Made by a program: the position numbers and the translations under genes | The notes under the pieces: generated by a model | Database searches by the model: none | The model's input: only the letters and a program-made list of their open reading frames with translations | Told to the model about the DNA's origin: nothing | Shown: piece after piece, positions 31,499 through 39,994 of the stretch | Position numbering within the stretch: position 1 is the stretch's first letter | How the letters are laid out: the number at the start of each line of letters is the position of its first letter | Assembly (NCBI RefSeq): GCF_019645855.1 | Contig: NZ_CP080999.1 | Location: forward strand, 4,340,001-4,404,000 | From: Mycobacterium malmoense | GTDB lineage: Bacteria; Actinomycetota; Actinomycetes; Mycobacteriales; Mycobacteriaceae | Direction of reading: 5' to 3' | Length of the DNA stretch: 64,000 nucleotides

Positions 31499-32554
31499 AT
31501 GCCGGCCCGCCGGCACCCTTACTTCGCATACGGGTCGAACCTGTGCGTCAGACAGATGGCGCTGCGGTGTCCCGATGCCGCCGATCCACGGCCGGCGGTC
31601 CTGTCCGATCACGACTGGCTGATCAACCAGCGCGGCGTGGCCACCGTCGAACCGTTCGCCGGCAACCAGGTGCACGGGGTGCTCTGGCAGCTCTCCGACG
31701 CCGACCTGGCGACGCTGGACGGCGCCGAGGGTGTGCCGGTGCGCTACCGGCGCGACCGGCTGACCGTCCACACCGACGGCGGGCCGTCGCCCGCATGGGT
31801 CTACATCGACCACCGGGTGACCCCGGGTCCGCCGCGACCCGGATACCTGCCCAGGATCATCGACGGCGCCGTACACCACGGGCTGCCGCAACGATGGATC
31901 GACTTCTTGCGCCGCTGGGATCCCGCCCGCTGGCCCCGCCCGGTCTCCGCGACTACCCCAGCGCCGCAGTCACTTTCAGCGCTGTTGCGCGAGCCGGGGG
32001 TGGTCGAGGAGAGCCGGCTGCGGTCGCGTTTCGGTTTTCTCGCCATTCACGGTGGCGGCTTGGAAGAGATGACCGACGTCATCGCCGAACGCGCCGCAAC
32101 GGCCGCCGGCGCGTCGGTGTATCTGCTGCGCCACCCCGACCGCTATCCGCACCACCTGCCGTCGGCCCGTTACGATCCCGACGAATCGCCGCGGCTCGCC
32201 AAGTTTCTCGAGCATGTCGACGTCGCCGTCTCGCTGCATGGCTACGGTCGCCTCGGGCGTGGGACGCAACTGCTGGCCGGGGGGCGCAACCGCGCACTGG
32301 CGGCCCACCTGGCCCGGCATGTCCGGCTGACCGGTTATCAGGTCGTCACCAACATTGACGACATCCCGCCGGAACTGCGTGGGCTGCATCCGGACAACCC
32401 GGTCAACCGGGTGCGCGACGGCGGGACGCAGCTGGAGCTTTCGGTTCGTGTCCGGGGACTTAGCCCACGCAGCCCGCTGCCGGGAGCTGACGGGCTGTCG
32501 CCGGTCACCAGCGCCCTGGTGCGGGGCTTGGCGGCTGCGGCCCGTTGCTGGTAA
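31499..32554 (+). CDS. Gamma-glutamylcyclotransferase-like / poly-gamma-glutamate hydrolase-like fusion
   Basis: 351 residues in two domains. Residues 1-140 look like a gamma-glutamylcyclotransferase (AIG2/GGCT) fold: YFAYGSNLCVRQMALRCPDA is the signature substrate loop, and the catalytic glutamate may be in the DGAEGVPVRYRR segment. From about 180 to the end it resembles the zinc-dependent poly-gamma-glutamate hydrolase family (DUF867/PghP): FGFLAIHGGGLEEMTDVIAE, DVAVSLHGYG, the NPVNRVRDGGTQLELSVRVR end, with histidines suitable for zinc. Both act on gamma-glutamyl bonds. It begins directly at the mntH stop. Substrate unknown. Domain calls are from motif recognition. Confidence 0.75.
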   Translation: MPARRHPYFAYGSNLCVRQMALRCPDAADPRPAVLSDHDWLINQRGVATVEPFAGNQVHGVLWQLSDADLATLDGAEGVPVRYRRDRLTVHTDGGPSPAWVYIDHRVTPGPPRPGYLPRIIDGAVHHGLPQRWIDFLRRWDPARWPRPVSATTPAPQSLSALLREPGVVEESRLRSRFGFLAIHGGGLEEMTDVIAERAATAAGASVYLLRHPDRYPHHLPSARYDPDESPRLAKFLEHVDVAVSLHGYGRLGRGTQLLAGGRNRALAAHLARHVRLTGYQVVTNIDDIPPELRGLHPDNPVNRVRDGGTQLELSVRVRGLSPRSPLPGADGLSPVTSALVRGLAAAARCW

Positions 32555-32578
32555 GTGTCGTTTGAACGGAGGTTGTTG

Positions 32579-33397
32579 GTGGTCAAGGATTTTCGGTTTG
32601 CGCTAAGCGTCCGCTTCTTCAAATCGCGCGCGGCGCTAGAGGACAAGGCCAAGCGGGCGGAAGATCTTGGATTCGACGTTCTGTGTGTGCCCGACCATTT
32701 GGGCGCGGCGGCACCGTTTCCGACGCTGACCGCGGTCGCGATGGTGACCACGCGGATGCGGTTGAGCATGTATGTGCTCAACGCCGCCTTCTACAAGCCG
32801 GCCTTGCTCAGCAGGGACCTTCAGGCGCTAGACATGCTCAGCGGCGGCCGCGCCGAGGTCGGGCTCGGCACCGGTTACGTTCGGGAAGAATTCGAGGCCG
32901 CCGAGCTGCCGTACCCCAGCGCCGGAGCCCGGGTCGACTACCTCGAACACATGACGACGTATTTGAAAGAGCATCACCCGACGGTTCCGATCCTCATCGC
33001 CGGCAACGGCGATCGGGTGCTGACCCTGGCCGCCCGGTACGCCGACATCATCGGACTGACCGGCTCCAAGGTACGCGACGTCGACGATCCGTTCGCCGAA
33101 CGCATCGACTTCGTTCGCAAGGCCGCGCCGGATCGGTTTGACCCGCTGGAGCTGAACCTGGCGATCACGGCGATGCCACGTGACGGCGAGACCGCCCCCG
33201 ACCTGAAGCTGACCCGCAGCTACGCACCGGAACTGTCCGACGAGCAGTTACTGTCCATGCCGTCGGTGCTCAGCGGATCTCCCCGCGAGATGGCCGACAC
33301 GTTGTCCGGATACCGCGAAAAGTACGGAGTCACGTCCTTTACGGTGCAGGACAACCACATCGACAACTTTGCAAAGGTGATCGCGGAGCTGCGCTGA
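32579..33397 (+). CDS. F420-dependent LLM-class oxidoreductase (TIGR03621-like)
   Basis: Luciferase-like monooxygenase fold of about 272 residues, predicted to use F420 or FMN. It carries KDFRFALSVRFFKS at the start, AKRAEDLGFDVLCVPDHLG, and LDMLSGGRAEVGLGTGYVREEF, the cofactor-binding region of the family. GTG at 32579 is chosen because CGGAGG lies 6 nt upstream; GTG 32555 is an alternative start just after the preceding stop. The 24-bp gap to the preceding gene makes an operon with mntH and the fusion protein possible. Substrate unknown. Confidence 0.9.
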   Translation: MVKDFRFALSVRFFKSRAALEDKAKRAEDLGFDVLCVPDHLGAAAPFPTLTAVAMVTTRMRLSMYVLNAAFYKPALLSRDLQALDMLSGGRAEVGLGTGYVREEFEAAELPYPSAGARVDYLEHMTTYLKEHHPTVPILIAGNGDRVLTLAARYADIIGLTGSKVRDVDDPFAERIDFVRKAAPDRFDPLELNLAITAMPRDGETAPDLKLTRSYAPELSDEQLLSMPSVLSGSPREMADTLSGYREKYGVTSFTVQDNHIDNFAKVIAELR

Positions 33398-33483
33398 CCG
33401 GTTGCTGCCGTCGAGATCGAGCGTCTTGGCTGATCGTCGACGACCGGTCACCATCGACGACGGGTGATCCCTAGCGGTCCCGC

Positions 33484-34419
33484 TCATCGCGGGCCGGGCG
33501 GCTCATGCAGGGGCTCGTCGGCGTGCAGGCAGGCGATCACGTCGGCCAGCGTGGCCGCGACAGAGCAGACCCGGATCGACGTTCCCGCCGTCTGGACCGC
33601 AACGGTGTCGGTGACGAGCACTCCACGCAGGTCAAGCTCACGCAGGCGGCCGGCGGCGGCGTGAACCAGAAGCCCATGGGTCGCGGCCACGACAATGTCC
33701 GGCGCGACCCCGCGCGCGCGGAGCAATCCGACCGCGGCTTCGATGGTGGCCCCGGTGGTGATCATGTCGTCGACGATCACCGCCGGGCGGCCGCGCACGT
33801 CGCCGGCGATGTCCAACGCGGCGACAGCCGAACCACTTTCGCGTTGTTTACGCACCACCGCGACCGGGCCGTGCAGCACCGTCGCATACCGTTCGGCCAG
33901 CTTGACCGCGCCCAGGTCGGGGGCGACGACCACCGCCCCCTCCGGCAGCTCGCCGGCGAGCTCGCCCGACAGGACCGGGACGGCGGACAGCGTTTCCACC
34001 GGGATGCGGCACGCGGCCTCCAAGGACGGCGTGTGCGGGTCGACAACGACGAGCCGATCGGCGCCCGCGGCGGCGATCGCATCCGCCACAACTGCTGAGC
34101 CGAGGGCCTGACCCGGTTTGGTACGCCGGTCCTGGCGGGCGTAGCCGAAGTACGGCACCACCGCGGTCACCCGCGCCGCGCGGGCCCGGCGGCACGCGTC
34201 AAGCAGCAACAGCAGTTCGACGAGGTGCTCGTTGACCGGTGGCGATGTCGGCTGGATGACGTAAACATCTGAGCCACACGCATTTTCGATACTCGGACGA
34301 AGCTCCCCATCCGGATATCGCTGTGGTGAGCCGCCACCGGGCTCCACGCCCAGATAGTTGGCGATGGCACTGGCCAGAACCGGATTGGCGCTACCGGAGA
34401 CGATTCGCAGAACGGTCAT
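33484..34419 (-). CDS. PRPP synthetase paralogue (ribose-phosphate diphosphokinase-like)
   Basis: 311 residues with the double phosphoribosyltransferase-type fold of PRPP synthetase. Conserved parts include YPDGELRPSIENACGSDVYV, PYFGYARQDRR, and the C-terminal PRPP-binding loop VIVDDMITTGATI. The first Mg/ATP site, usually DLHxxQIQGFF, reads DPHTPSLEAACRIPVE here, so this is not the housekeeping enzyme. It may be a specialised or less active version. ATG 34419. It converges on the F420 oxidoreductase gene. Confidence 0.85.
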   Translation of the reverse strand: MTVLRIVSGSANPVLASAIANYLGVEPGGGSPQRYPDGELRPSIENACGSDVYVIQPTSPPVNEHLVELLLLLDACRRARAARVTAVVPYFGYARQDRRTKPGQALGSAVVADAIAAAGADRLVVVDPHTPSLEAACRIPVETLSAVPVLSGELAGELPEGAVVVAPDLGAVKLAERYATVLHGPVAVVRKQRESGSAVAALDIAGDVRGRPAVIVDDMITTGATIEAAVGLLRARGVAPDIVVAATHGLLVHAAAGRLRELDLRGVLVTDTVAVQTAGTSIRVCSVAATLADVIACLHADEPLHEPPGPR

Positions 34420-34780
34420 CGGACACCTTTTCCCTCGCCTTTTTCTCGCCGCACAGGGTCCATGTTGCCAACACTTCGGACAGATCGCCTTCGACGGTCA
34501 CACCGATTCGGTGTCGGGCCGAGGGATCGGTCACCGTAGAAGGGCACGTTTACGCTGTTTATTCAAGCGCCGCAAGCGAAGTCGAGCACGCGCGGGCGCG
34601 GGGTCGTCCACAGTTCGCTGGTCCAACGTCGTCGGGTGAAGGGACGAATGGCCCTAGGCCGGGCGACATCGCCGTCTTTATGGTTGGTCTGCCCGTCACG
34701 ATTCAGGAGTGCATAATGCCCGCTATGTCGTGGGAGAAACACGCAATCGCCAGTCACCGACACTACCTGGGGAGCAAATC
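34420..34780. other. Intergenic region between divergent PRPP-synthetase-like and DUF5709 genes
   Basis: About 360 bp with no convincing gene, RNA or repeat. It should carry both divergent promoters. A ribosome site (GGGGAG) for the DUF5709 gene lies at its right end. Confidence 0.5.
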
Positions 34781-35233
34781 ATGAATACTCACTACGGCAG
34801 CGGCCCGGCGGCAGGCGAATACAGCGCCGAGGACGACAACCAGCTTCAGCCAGAGGACACCCTCACCGACCGCGGCGTCGACGACATCCTCGACGAGGGG
34901 TACTCGCCGCCCGAGCAACCATACGGGCGTGGCGCCTTCGGGCCGTCCGAAACCATGGACGAGCTGCTTGCGGAGGAAGAGCCGGACCCCGCATCGCGGA
35001 TCGATGTTCCGCTCGATGAGGCCGAGCGGCAGCGCTCTGACGAAGCCGAGCGCGAAGCCGAATTTCCCCAGCGGCGTGAGGTTGGCCGGGCGCGAGCCGG
35101 CCGGCTTGTCGCGCCGGACGAGGGATTTGGTGAAGATGCCGAGGCGGAATTGGTCGCCGAGGACGTAGGTATCAGCGGCGGTGCGGCCTCCGCCGAGGAG
35201 GCCGCGGTTCACATCATCGAAGACGGGCAGTGA
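34781..35233 (+). CDS. DUF5709-type acidic protein
   Basis: 150-residue hydrophilic, acidic protein without membrane segments or cysteines. The sequence EDDNQLQPEDTLTDRGVDDI and the YSPPEQPYGRGAFGPSETMDE region are characteristic of actinobacterial DUF5709 proteins, whose function is unknown. ATG 34781 with GGGGAG 6 nt upstream is a strong start. Composition suggests a largely disordered cytoplasmic protein. It stands alone between a PRPP-synthetase-like gene and a small hypothetical gene. Confidence 0.85.
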   Translation: MNTHYGSGPAAGEYSAEDDNQLQPEDTLTDRGVDDILDEGYSPPEQPYGRGAFGPSETMDELLAEEEPDPASRIDVPLDEAERQRSDEAEREAEFPQRREVGRARAGRLVAPDEGFGEDAEAELVAEDVGISGGAASAEEAAVHIIEDGQ

Positions 35234-35411
35234 CCAAAACTCGCAAGTTCACCCGTCGGCCGACCGGGCTCGTTCAACACGTCGGCCGTGCGGGGAGGTG
35301 ACATAGCCCACCAGGCCAGCTGGCCAGCGGTCGTGGATGCCCCGACTCCGCATCTCGCCAGCACGCCGGTAGCCTCAATCTCGATCGGCCAATGCGGAGG
35401 ATTGCTTTTAT

Positions 35412-35633
35412 ATGAAGATGTGGATCCAACTTGAAGGCCACGATGAGGATGACGAATACCCGGACGACGCCACCTACGAAGTACTCACGGGCGGTGTGCT
35501 AAAGATCGTCAGCGGCAACGACATTCACCTCTACAGTCCGGTGTACTGGCAAGAGGTCACGATCGATACCCGCCCCGCGGTCCAGCGTGACGAACAAGCG
35601 CAACCCCTGGACGACGAGCTCAAATGGCAATGA
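35412..35633 (+). CDS. Small hypothetical protein
   Basis: 73 residues, acidic at the start (HDEDDEYPDDATYEVL), with a short beta-rich middle (GGVLKIVSGNDIHLYSP). It is not a family I recognise. CGGAGGA lies about 12 nt before the ATG, which is a somewhat long spacing. No membrane segment or signal peptide. Its regular codon use and isolated position make it a moderately supported gene. Confidence 0.55.
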   Translation: MKMWIQLEGHDEDDEYPDDATYEVLTGGVLKIVSGNDIHLYSPVYWQEVTIDTRPAVQRDEQAQPLDDELKWQ

Positions 35634-35875
35634 GTCCGGCCCAGACACGATTCGCCTTGGGCCGCAACGCGATCGCCCGCATTTAAGAGGACCCAGTGCG
35701 AGCCCCCGAACATCTGCCAAGCGACCCCGTTCACGTCCACGCTTCATGTCGCTTTGCCCCGCCAGCTACACTCACGTCAGCCGCACTGGGACGACCGGCC
35801 CGATCTCGGGCCTGTGACCCGGCACGGCGTTAGGACGCCCAGGACACCGCATGGCAGTATTCGAAGACGTCCCTC

Positions 35876-35948
35876 GCCCTCGTAGCTCAGGGGATAGAGC
35901 ACGGCTCTCCTAAAGCCGGTGTCGCAGGTTCGAATCCTGCCGGGGGCA
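35876..35948 (+). tRNA. tRNA-Arg (anticodon CCT)
   Basis: A 73-nt cloverleaf with all arms intact: acceptor GCCCTCG/CGGGGGC (one G-U), D stem GCTC/GAGC, anticodon stem CGGCT/AGCCG with loop CTCCTAA (anticodon CCT, reads AGG), and T arm GCAGG-TTCGAAT-CCTGC. The 3' CCA is not encoded. It stands at the left border of an accessory region and is a possible integration site, but no repeated copy of its 3' end was found in the window. Confidence 0.97.
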
Positions 35949-36084
35949 CTCGATGTTTACGCAGGTCAGCGATGGTTTTTAGGTGTCTGCTGACTAGCCG
36001 TGGCTTGCTCCGGCCGGTGCTGTGGTCGGTGATTGTTTGGCATCAGATGACGCAGCCTGGCGGGCGATAGTCAATCGCGTAGCA

Positions 36085-36216
36085 TCAGCCGCGGATGAGC
36101 GCACGAGCGTCTTTCATAACCAGCATCGGATGCAGCGGATCGGTCGGAGAGACCTCGAACTCGAAGTGGGCGTAGAACGCGCGGGCCTCATCGTGCGGCA
36201 CGACACAAAACGCCCC
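36085..36216 (-). pseudogene. Remnant of a GNAT (TacT-like) toxin, C-terminal 43 codons
   Basis: The minus-strand frame ends with PHDEARAFYAHFEFEVSPTD followed by PLHPMLVMKDARA, the conserved C-terminal strand and helix of TacT-type GNAT toxins. The N-terminal acetyl-CoA-binding part is absent: the frame continues upstream into the promoter and coding region of the XRE gene with unrelated sequence. M. tuberculosis has the TacA/TacT pair Rv0918-Rv0919 in this neighbourhood, so this is probably its decayed counterpart, interrupted by the incoming toxin-antitoxin module. Confidence 0.65.
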
Positions 36217-36226
36217 CGCCGCCTGC

Positions 36227-36247
36227 CTATAGTATATGATGCTATAG
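36227..36247. promoter_or_regulatory. Repeated CTATAG operator/promoter of the XRE gene
   Basis: Two copies of the hexanucleotide CTATAG (itself a palindrome) at 36227-36232 and 36242-36247, 15 bp apart. TATAGT in each copy resembles a -10 element. The right copy ends 7 bp before the ATG of the XRE protein, typical of an autoregulated toxin-antitoxin promoter. Confidence 0.5.
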
Positions 36248-36253
36248 TTGGGC

Positions 36254-36772
36254 ATGAGCGGTCGGAGTGACGTATTGCGGACGGTGATGCACGAAACAGG
36301 CACCACCCAGTCCGAGTTGTCTCGGCTCAGCGGTGTGCACCAGCCGAGCATCAGCCAGTTCCTCTCGGACAAGGTTGAACTCAGCGATGAGCAGCTCGAC
36401 CGACTGTTGTCCTGCATGGGGTACCGACTCGAAATCACCCGCCAACCAGTCACTCCCCAGCTGACACGTTCCGAACGCCGCTCGTGGAAACTGCACCGCG
36501 AGCTGGCCAGACACCTGACGCGGTCGACTCTCACACAATGGCAACCCACGATCGAGCGCAACCTGCGACGATTGCGGTCCGATGTCACCGGACAGCCGCA
36601 CATGAGAAACCTCGACCGCTGGGAATCACTCATGAGAGACGGCGACGTACCCGGCCTTCATCGCGTCCTTACTGGACTCGGCCGCGATTGCATCGAGATG
36701 CGCGAAGTCTCACCGATGGGTGGGCTGCTCCCCGAGGCGGAGCGCATCCGCGTTCTGCGCACGGTGCGCTGA
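36254..36772 (+). CDS. XRE-type HTH protein, putative antitoxin
   Basis: 172 residues with an N-terminal helix-turn-helix (LRTVMHETGTTQSELSRLSG, then HQPSISQFLSDK) at about residues 7-50, followed by a helical domain with no clear family. The ATG at 36254 starts right after the CTATAG repeats and its TGA overlaps the next ATG (TGATG), so translation of the two genes is coupled. HTH gene first, nucleotidyltransferase gene second is the usual order for this class of two-gene module. It probably represses its own promoter and neutralises the partner. Confidence 0.75.
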   Translation: MSGRSDVLRTVMHETGTTQSELSRLSGVHQPSISQFLSDKVELSDEQLDRLLSCMGYRLEITRQPVTPQLTRSERRSWKLHRELARHLTRSTLTQWQPTIERNLRRLRSDVTGQPHMRNLDRWESLMRDGDVPGLHRVLTGLGRDCIEMREVSPMGGLLPEAERIRVLRTVR

Positions 36773-37350
36773 TGCGGCGCGACCAGCTTGAGCACGCTAT
36801 CCGGACTGCCTGCCAAATCGCCGGTCTGACTGAAGTGATCATCGTCGGCTCCCAAGCGATCCTCGGCACCTACACCGAAGATCAGCTGCCCTTCTACGCC
36901 ACCAGGTCGGTGGAAATCGACGTTCTACCGATCGCTGACGACACCGGTGAAATCGCCCGTCTTGCAGACGGAATCGAAGGAGCAGCAGGCGAATTCTCCC
37001 CGTTTGAACAGCTTCACGGCTTCAGTATCGACGCCGTAGACCTGCAGACCTCGGCACTGCCCGACGGATGGCGCGATCGCCTGGTCAAAGTCCAGAACGA
37101 GAACACCGCCGCACCATCGGGCGAACCGCAATTCATCGGATGGTGCCTCGACAAGGAAGACTTGTGTGTTGCGAAACTGTGTGTCCTGCGAGAGAAGGAC
37201 CAGAACTTCGTCGACGCACTGATCACCGCCGGCCTTGTTAACTCGCAGGTGATCGCTACCCGCCTCGCGACCGTACCCGACCGCCACGAGCATCTCCGCG
37301 ATATCGACGGACTTCACACGGGGTCATCCTGTTTCGGGTGCCTCGCCTGA
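36772..37350 (+). CDS. DUF6036-like nucleotidyltransferase, putative toxin
   Basis: 192 residues resembling the DUF6036 nucleotidyltransferase-fold family. It has the VIIVGSQAILGTYTEDQLPF segment (GS motif of the fold), then ATRSVEIDVLPIAD with the DxD-like acidic pair after the strand, GEFSPFEQLHGFSIDAVD, and CLDKEDLCVAKLCVLREKDQ near the C-terminus. Proteins of this fold serve as toxins that modify tRNA or proteins in MenT/AbiEii and MNT modules. The gene overlaps the upstream HTH gene, supporting a toxin-antitoxin or phage-defence pair. Activity is inferred only. Confidence 0.7.
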   Translation: MRRDQLEHAIRTACQIAGLTEVIIVGSQAILGTYTEDQLPFYATRSVEIDVLPIADDTGEIARLADGIEGAAGEFSPFEQLHGFSIDAVDLQTSALPDGWRDRLVKVQNENTAAPSGEPQFIGWCLDKEDLCVAKLCVLREKDQNFVDALITAGLVNSQVIATRLATVPDRHEHLRDIDGLHTGSSCFGCLA

Positions 37351-37882
37351 GTTCCTCGGCACCGGTGGTCTGCCACCGCTTCCACATCAACGGCGTAGCG
37401 CCGCGCAAGCACGTCGTCAACACCGACGCACCGGTGCGGCAAGCAACACGCTGTCCCGCACCGTATTTCGCATGTACTGGTAACCCCGCCATATTCGATC
37501 CCGCTGTATTCCTCCCCGGGCGAGGCAACGAACGAGCCGAGATGAGGTGAGCGAGGAGCCTCGACTGCTGGTCGAGTCAGCCAGCGGTGTAGCTGGACAT
37601 GGCGAGTCGGTCTGCGGAATGGTTGTTTGCTGACGTCCAAATCTGCGGAACTGCGATTCACGGGCCATGAGGCAGTCGAACTCACCCGAGCCGCGAGGCG
37701 CCATCGCTCGGAATTGTCAACGGCGGCCGAAAATTGACCCCTTTCCGACGTCGACACGGGGTCAGTTTCCAGACGACGCCGACAGGAGTTGGCCGCCAAG
37801 TCCACAGCATCTGCCCGGTGTCGAGCGGGGCCCGAAATGGCTGTCGTCGAACCGTGGTCGACAGGCGAGTATCGTCAGCGAC
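37351..37882. other. Non-coding accessory stretch with IS-like ends
   Basis: About 530 bp without a credible gene. It contains the 70-bp structure at 37715-37784 that looks like two insertion-sequence ends placed back to back. The rest shows nothing recognisable and may be decayed mobile DNA. Confidence 0.5.
37715..37784. mobile_element. Back-to-back IS21-like terminal repeats (MITE-like remnant)
   Basis: TGTCAACGGCGGCCGAAAAT, continuing TTGACCCC, pairs with GGGGTCAGTTTCC and onward to GCCGACA. Arms of 27 bp match at about 19 positions and end in TGTC/GACA. The pattern of TGTC ends followed by a TTGACCCC block is familiar from actinobacterial IS21-family elements. No transposase lies between them; only about 16 bp separate the arms. 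The family assignment is inference. Confidence 0.45.
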
Positions 37883-38293
37883 GTGGCGCTTGCACCAGGG
37901 ACCTGGCCCGTTCCGCTACTGCGTGTGGTTCGTACTTCGAACAAGTACTTGCTCAACCCGCTCATGGGCTTGCTTGCCGGGCGAAAAAACTCGTACGCCG
38001 CGGCTATCCGGCATACTGGCAGAAAGTCAGGCAAGCAATATTCGACGCCGGTTGGGGCAGAGCGTACGCAGGACGGGTTCATCATTCCGCTGGGCTACGG
38101 GACCCAAGTGGACTGGCTGCAGAACGTGCTTGCCGCTGGGCAGGCCACGGTATCGGCCAAGGGCGAGACCCACGACGTAACCGAACCCGAACTGATCAAC
38201 GCGGCGACGGCCTTGCCAATGCTCTCGCCGAGGCGGCGGCGGACCTTTGAGCGCCTAGGCATTGCGCAATATCTGCATGTGAAGCTCGCCTGA
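37883..38293 (+). CDS. Ddn-like deazaflavin (F420)-dependent nitroreductase family protein
   Basis: 136 residues of the split beta-barrel family that includes Ddn, which uses F420H2 to reduce quinones and nitroimidazoles. Recognisable parts are NPLMGLLAGRKNSYAAAIRH, HTGRKSGKQYSTPVGAERTQ (the RKSG phosphate-binding segment of the family), and DWLQNVLAAGQATVSAKG. GTG at 37883 is the likely start; the frame is open upstream without similarity. It sits in the accessory region downstream of the IS-like ends. Confidence 0.85.
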   Translation: MALAPGTWPVPLLRVVRTSNKYLLNPLMGLLAGRKNSYAAAIRHTGRKSGKQYSTPVGAERTQDGFIIPLGYGTQVDWLQNVLAAGQATVSAKGETHDVTEPELINAATALPMLSPRRRRTFERLGIAQYLHVKLA

Positions 38294-38713
38294 TTGCGAT
38301 AAGACGCTGCGCACCGCAGAACTGATCTCCCGAAGTCAATCTCAGTCCACACATGCTGTGAGACAACGTAATTAGAGATATGGCGTACTTTACCGGTAAC
38401 TCTCTGATACCCACGAACAGCTGCGACGCTTAGGACCGTGCCTGGAGCCGACCGCCAAACGTCGTCGACCCTCACCTAACCGGGCTGATTCCCGACTTCC
38501 TCGCTGACTGTGCGATTCGCAAGCCTTCACCGCACAGCATCAAGGCCGCTGTGCTGGGGGTGTCTCGTCGTCAGCTCGGTCTCGATCCAGTTCGCGCCGT
38601 CGCGTCGAAACAGCATGAACCCTGTTAGTTACGGTAACTTCAAATGGTGAGGTTTACCGCTCGCTTGGCTGCAGTAGCCGTGGCGATGTTCGCCGGCACG
38701 GGACACAACTAAG
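38294..38713. other. Intergenic region with two TTAC/GTAA palindromes
   Basis: About 420 bp without a gene. It holds TTACCGGTAA (38390-38399) and GTTACGGTAAC (38628-38638), two short palindromes with the same half-site. The second lies about 75 bp before the MFS gene and could be an operator. No regulator gene is present. Confidence 0.4.
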
Positions 38714-39967
38714 TTGAGCGGTGCGTCAGTGGATGAGCCACTCCGCCGGCACAGCTTTTTGCGACAGCCGAAATCGGTGTGGGCCGTCGCATTTGCCTGT
38801 GGGGTCTCGTTCATGGGTTCCGGGTTGGTGAGCCCGATCCTGCCAACGATGGCTAGCCGGCTGCACGCAACTCCAGCGCAGATGTCGCTGTTGTTTACGA
38901 GTTACCTATCGGTGACCGCTGTTACGATGCTGGCTACCGGCTGGGTCTCGTTCCGGATTGGCGCCAAGAGGACACTCGTTGTCGGATTGCTCCTCACCGC
39001 CGTGTTTAGCGGACTCGCGGGTGCTTCGCACGGGCTCGACGGCATTATTGGCTTTCGCGCCGGATGGGGTCTCGGGCATGCGCTATTTATCGCGACCGCA
39101 CTGGCCGTCATTGTCGGAGCATCCAGCGGTGGAATCGTGGGCGCGATCGTGCTCTACGAGGCCGCCCTTGGCATTGGTATCGCGCTCGGGCCGGTGATTG
39201 GCGGCTTCCTGGGCGAAATCAGTTGGCGTCTACCATTCTTCGGCGTCTCCACCCTCATGGCGATCGGCTTAATCTGTGTCATCACCCTGGTCGCACCGAC
39301 CGTGCATCCGGCGGAACGCGTCTCGGTCTCAGACCCCATCAAGGCACTTCGTCACCGCGGGTTGCTCACCACATCAATCGCCGCGCTGCTGTACAACTGT
39401 GGCCTCTTCATCGTCATCAGCTATGCCCCTTACCCCATGAAGATCACAGCACACGAACTCGGATTCGTATTCTTTGGCTGGGGAGTACTCATCGCGATCT
39501 TCTCGGCCTTCTGCGCGCCGTGGGCTCAGCGGCGCATAGGCACCGCGAGATCGCTCTATCTCACAATGCTTCTCATATCAGTGGATGTCGCCGCAATCGG
39601 CTACTGGATTGAGCGCCCGCGAATCATCATGATCTGCGTGATCGCCAGCGGGGCGCTCATCGGAATGAACAATACCTTGCTGACTGGCACTGCGATGCAT
39701 GTGGCGCAGGTGCCCGGTCCAACTGCTTCTGCCGCTTACAATTTCGTGCGATTCATCGGTGGAGGTGTCGCGCCGTGGGTGGCCGGTATTGCGGCCAGGC
39801 ACTATGGTCATTCCTCGGCGTTCTACGTCGGCGCGGCCGCGGTACTCCTTGGATTGGTGGTGCTCGCTACCACGCACCGGCTCATCGTGCAGGTGGATGA
39901 GCGCCGCGTCCAAGAAACCGAAGAAGTCATTGAGGAGTTTCTGGATTCAATGGGCAACGTTGGCTAG
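38714..39967 (+). CDS. MFS transporter, drug-efflux-like
   Basis: 417 residues with about 12 membrane helices and a charged C-terminal tail (DERRVQETEEVIEEFLDS). The loop between helices 2 and 3 reads GWVSFRIGAKRTLVVG (motif A region) and EAALGIGIALGPVIGGFLGE matches the antiporter motif C of drug/H+ exporters. Substrate unknown. The start is uncertain: TTG at 38714 or GTG at 38729; neither has a good ribosome site. AT content is visibly higher than in the core genes, consistent with foreign origin. Confidence 0.85.
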   Translation: MSGASVDEPLRRHSFLRQPKSVWAVAFACGVSFMGSGLVSPILPTMASRLHATPAQMSLLFTSYLSVTAVTMLATGWVSFRIGAKRTLVVGLLLTAVFSGLAGASHGLDGIIGFRAGWGLGHALFIATALAVIVGASSGGIVGAIVLYEAALGIGIALGPVIGGFLGEISWRLPFFGVSTLMAIGLICVITLVAPTVHPAERVSVSDPIKALRHRGLLTTSIAALLYNCGLFIVISYAPYPMKITAHELGFVFFGWGVLIAIFSAFCAPWAQRRIGTARSLYLTMLLISVDVAAIGYWIERPRIIMICVIASGALIGMNNTLLTGTAMHVAQVPGPTASAAYNFVRFIGGGVAPWVAGIAARHYGHSSAFYVGAAAVLLGLVVLATTHRLIVQVDERRVQETEEVIEEFLDSMGNVG

Positions 39968-39994
39968 AAACAAGTTTGAGTTGCGGCCGGGGCA

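Noticed and set aside
38390..38638. Two TTAC/GTAA palindromes as operators for the MFS gene
   Set aside because: Short, 240 bp apart and no regulator gene nearby; kept only as a note in the intergenic entry.
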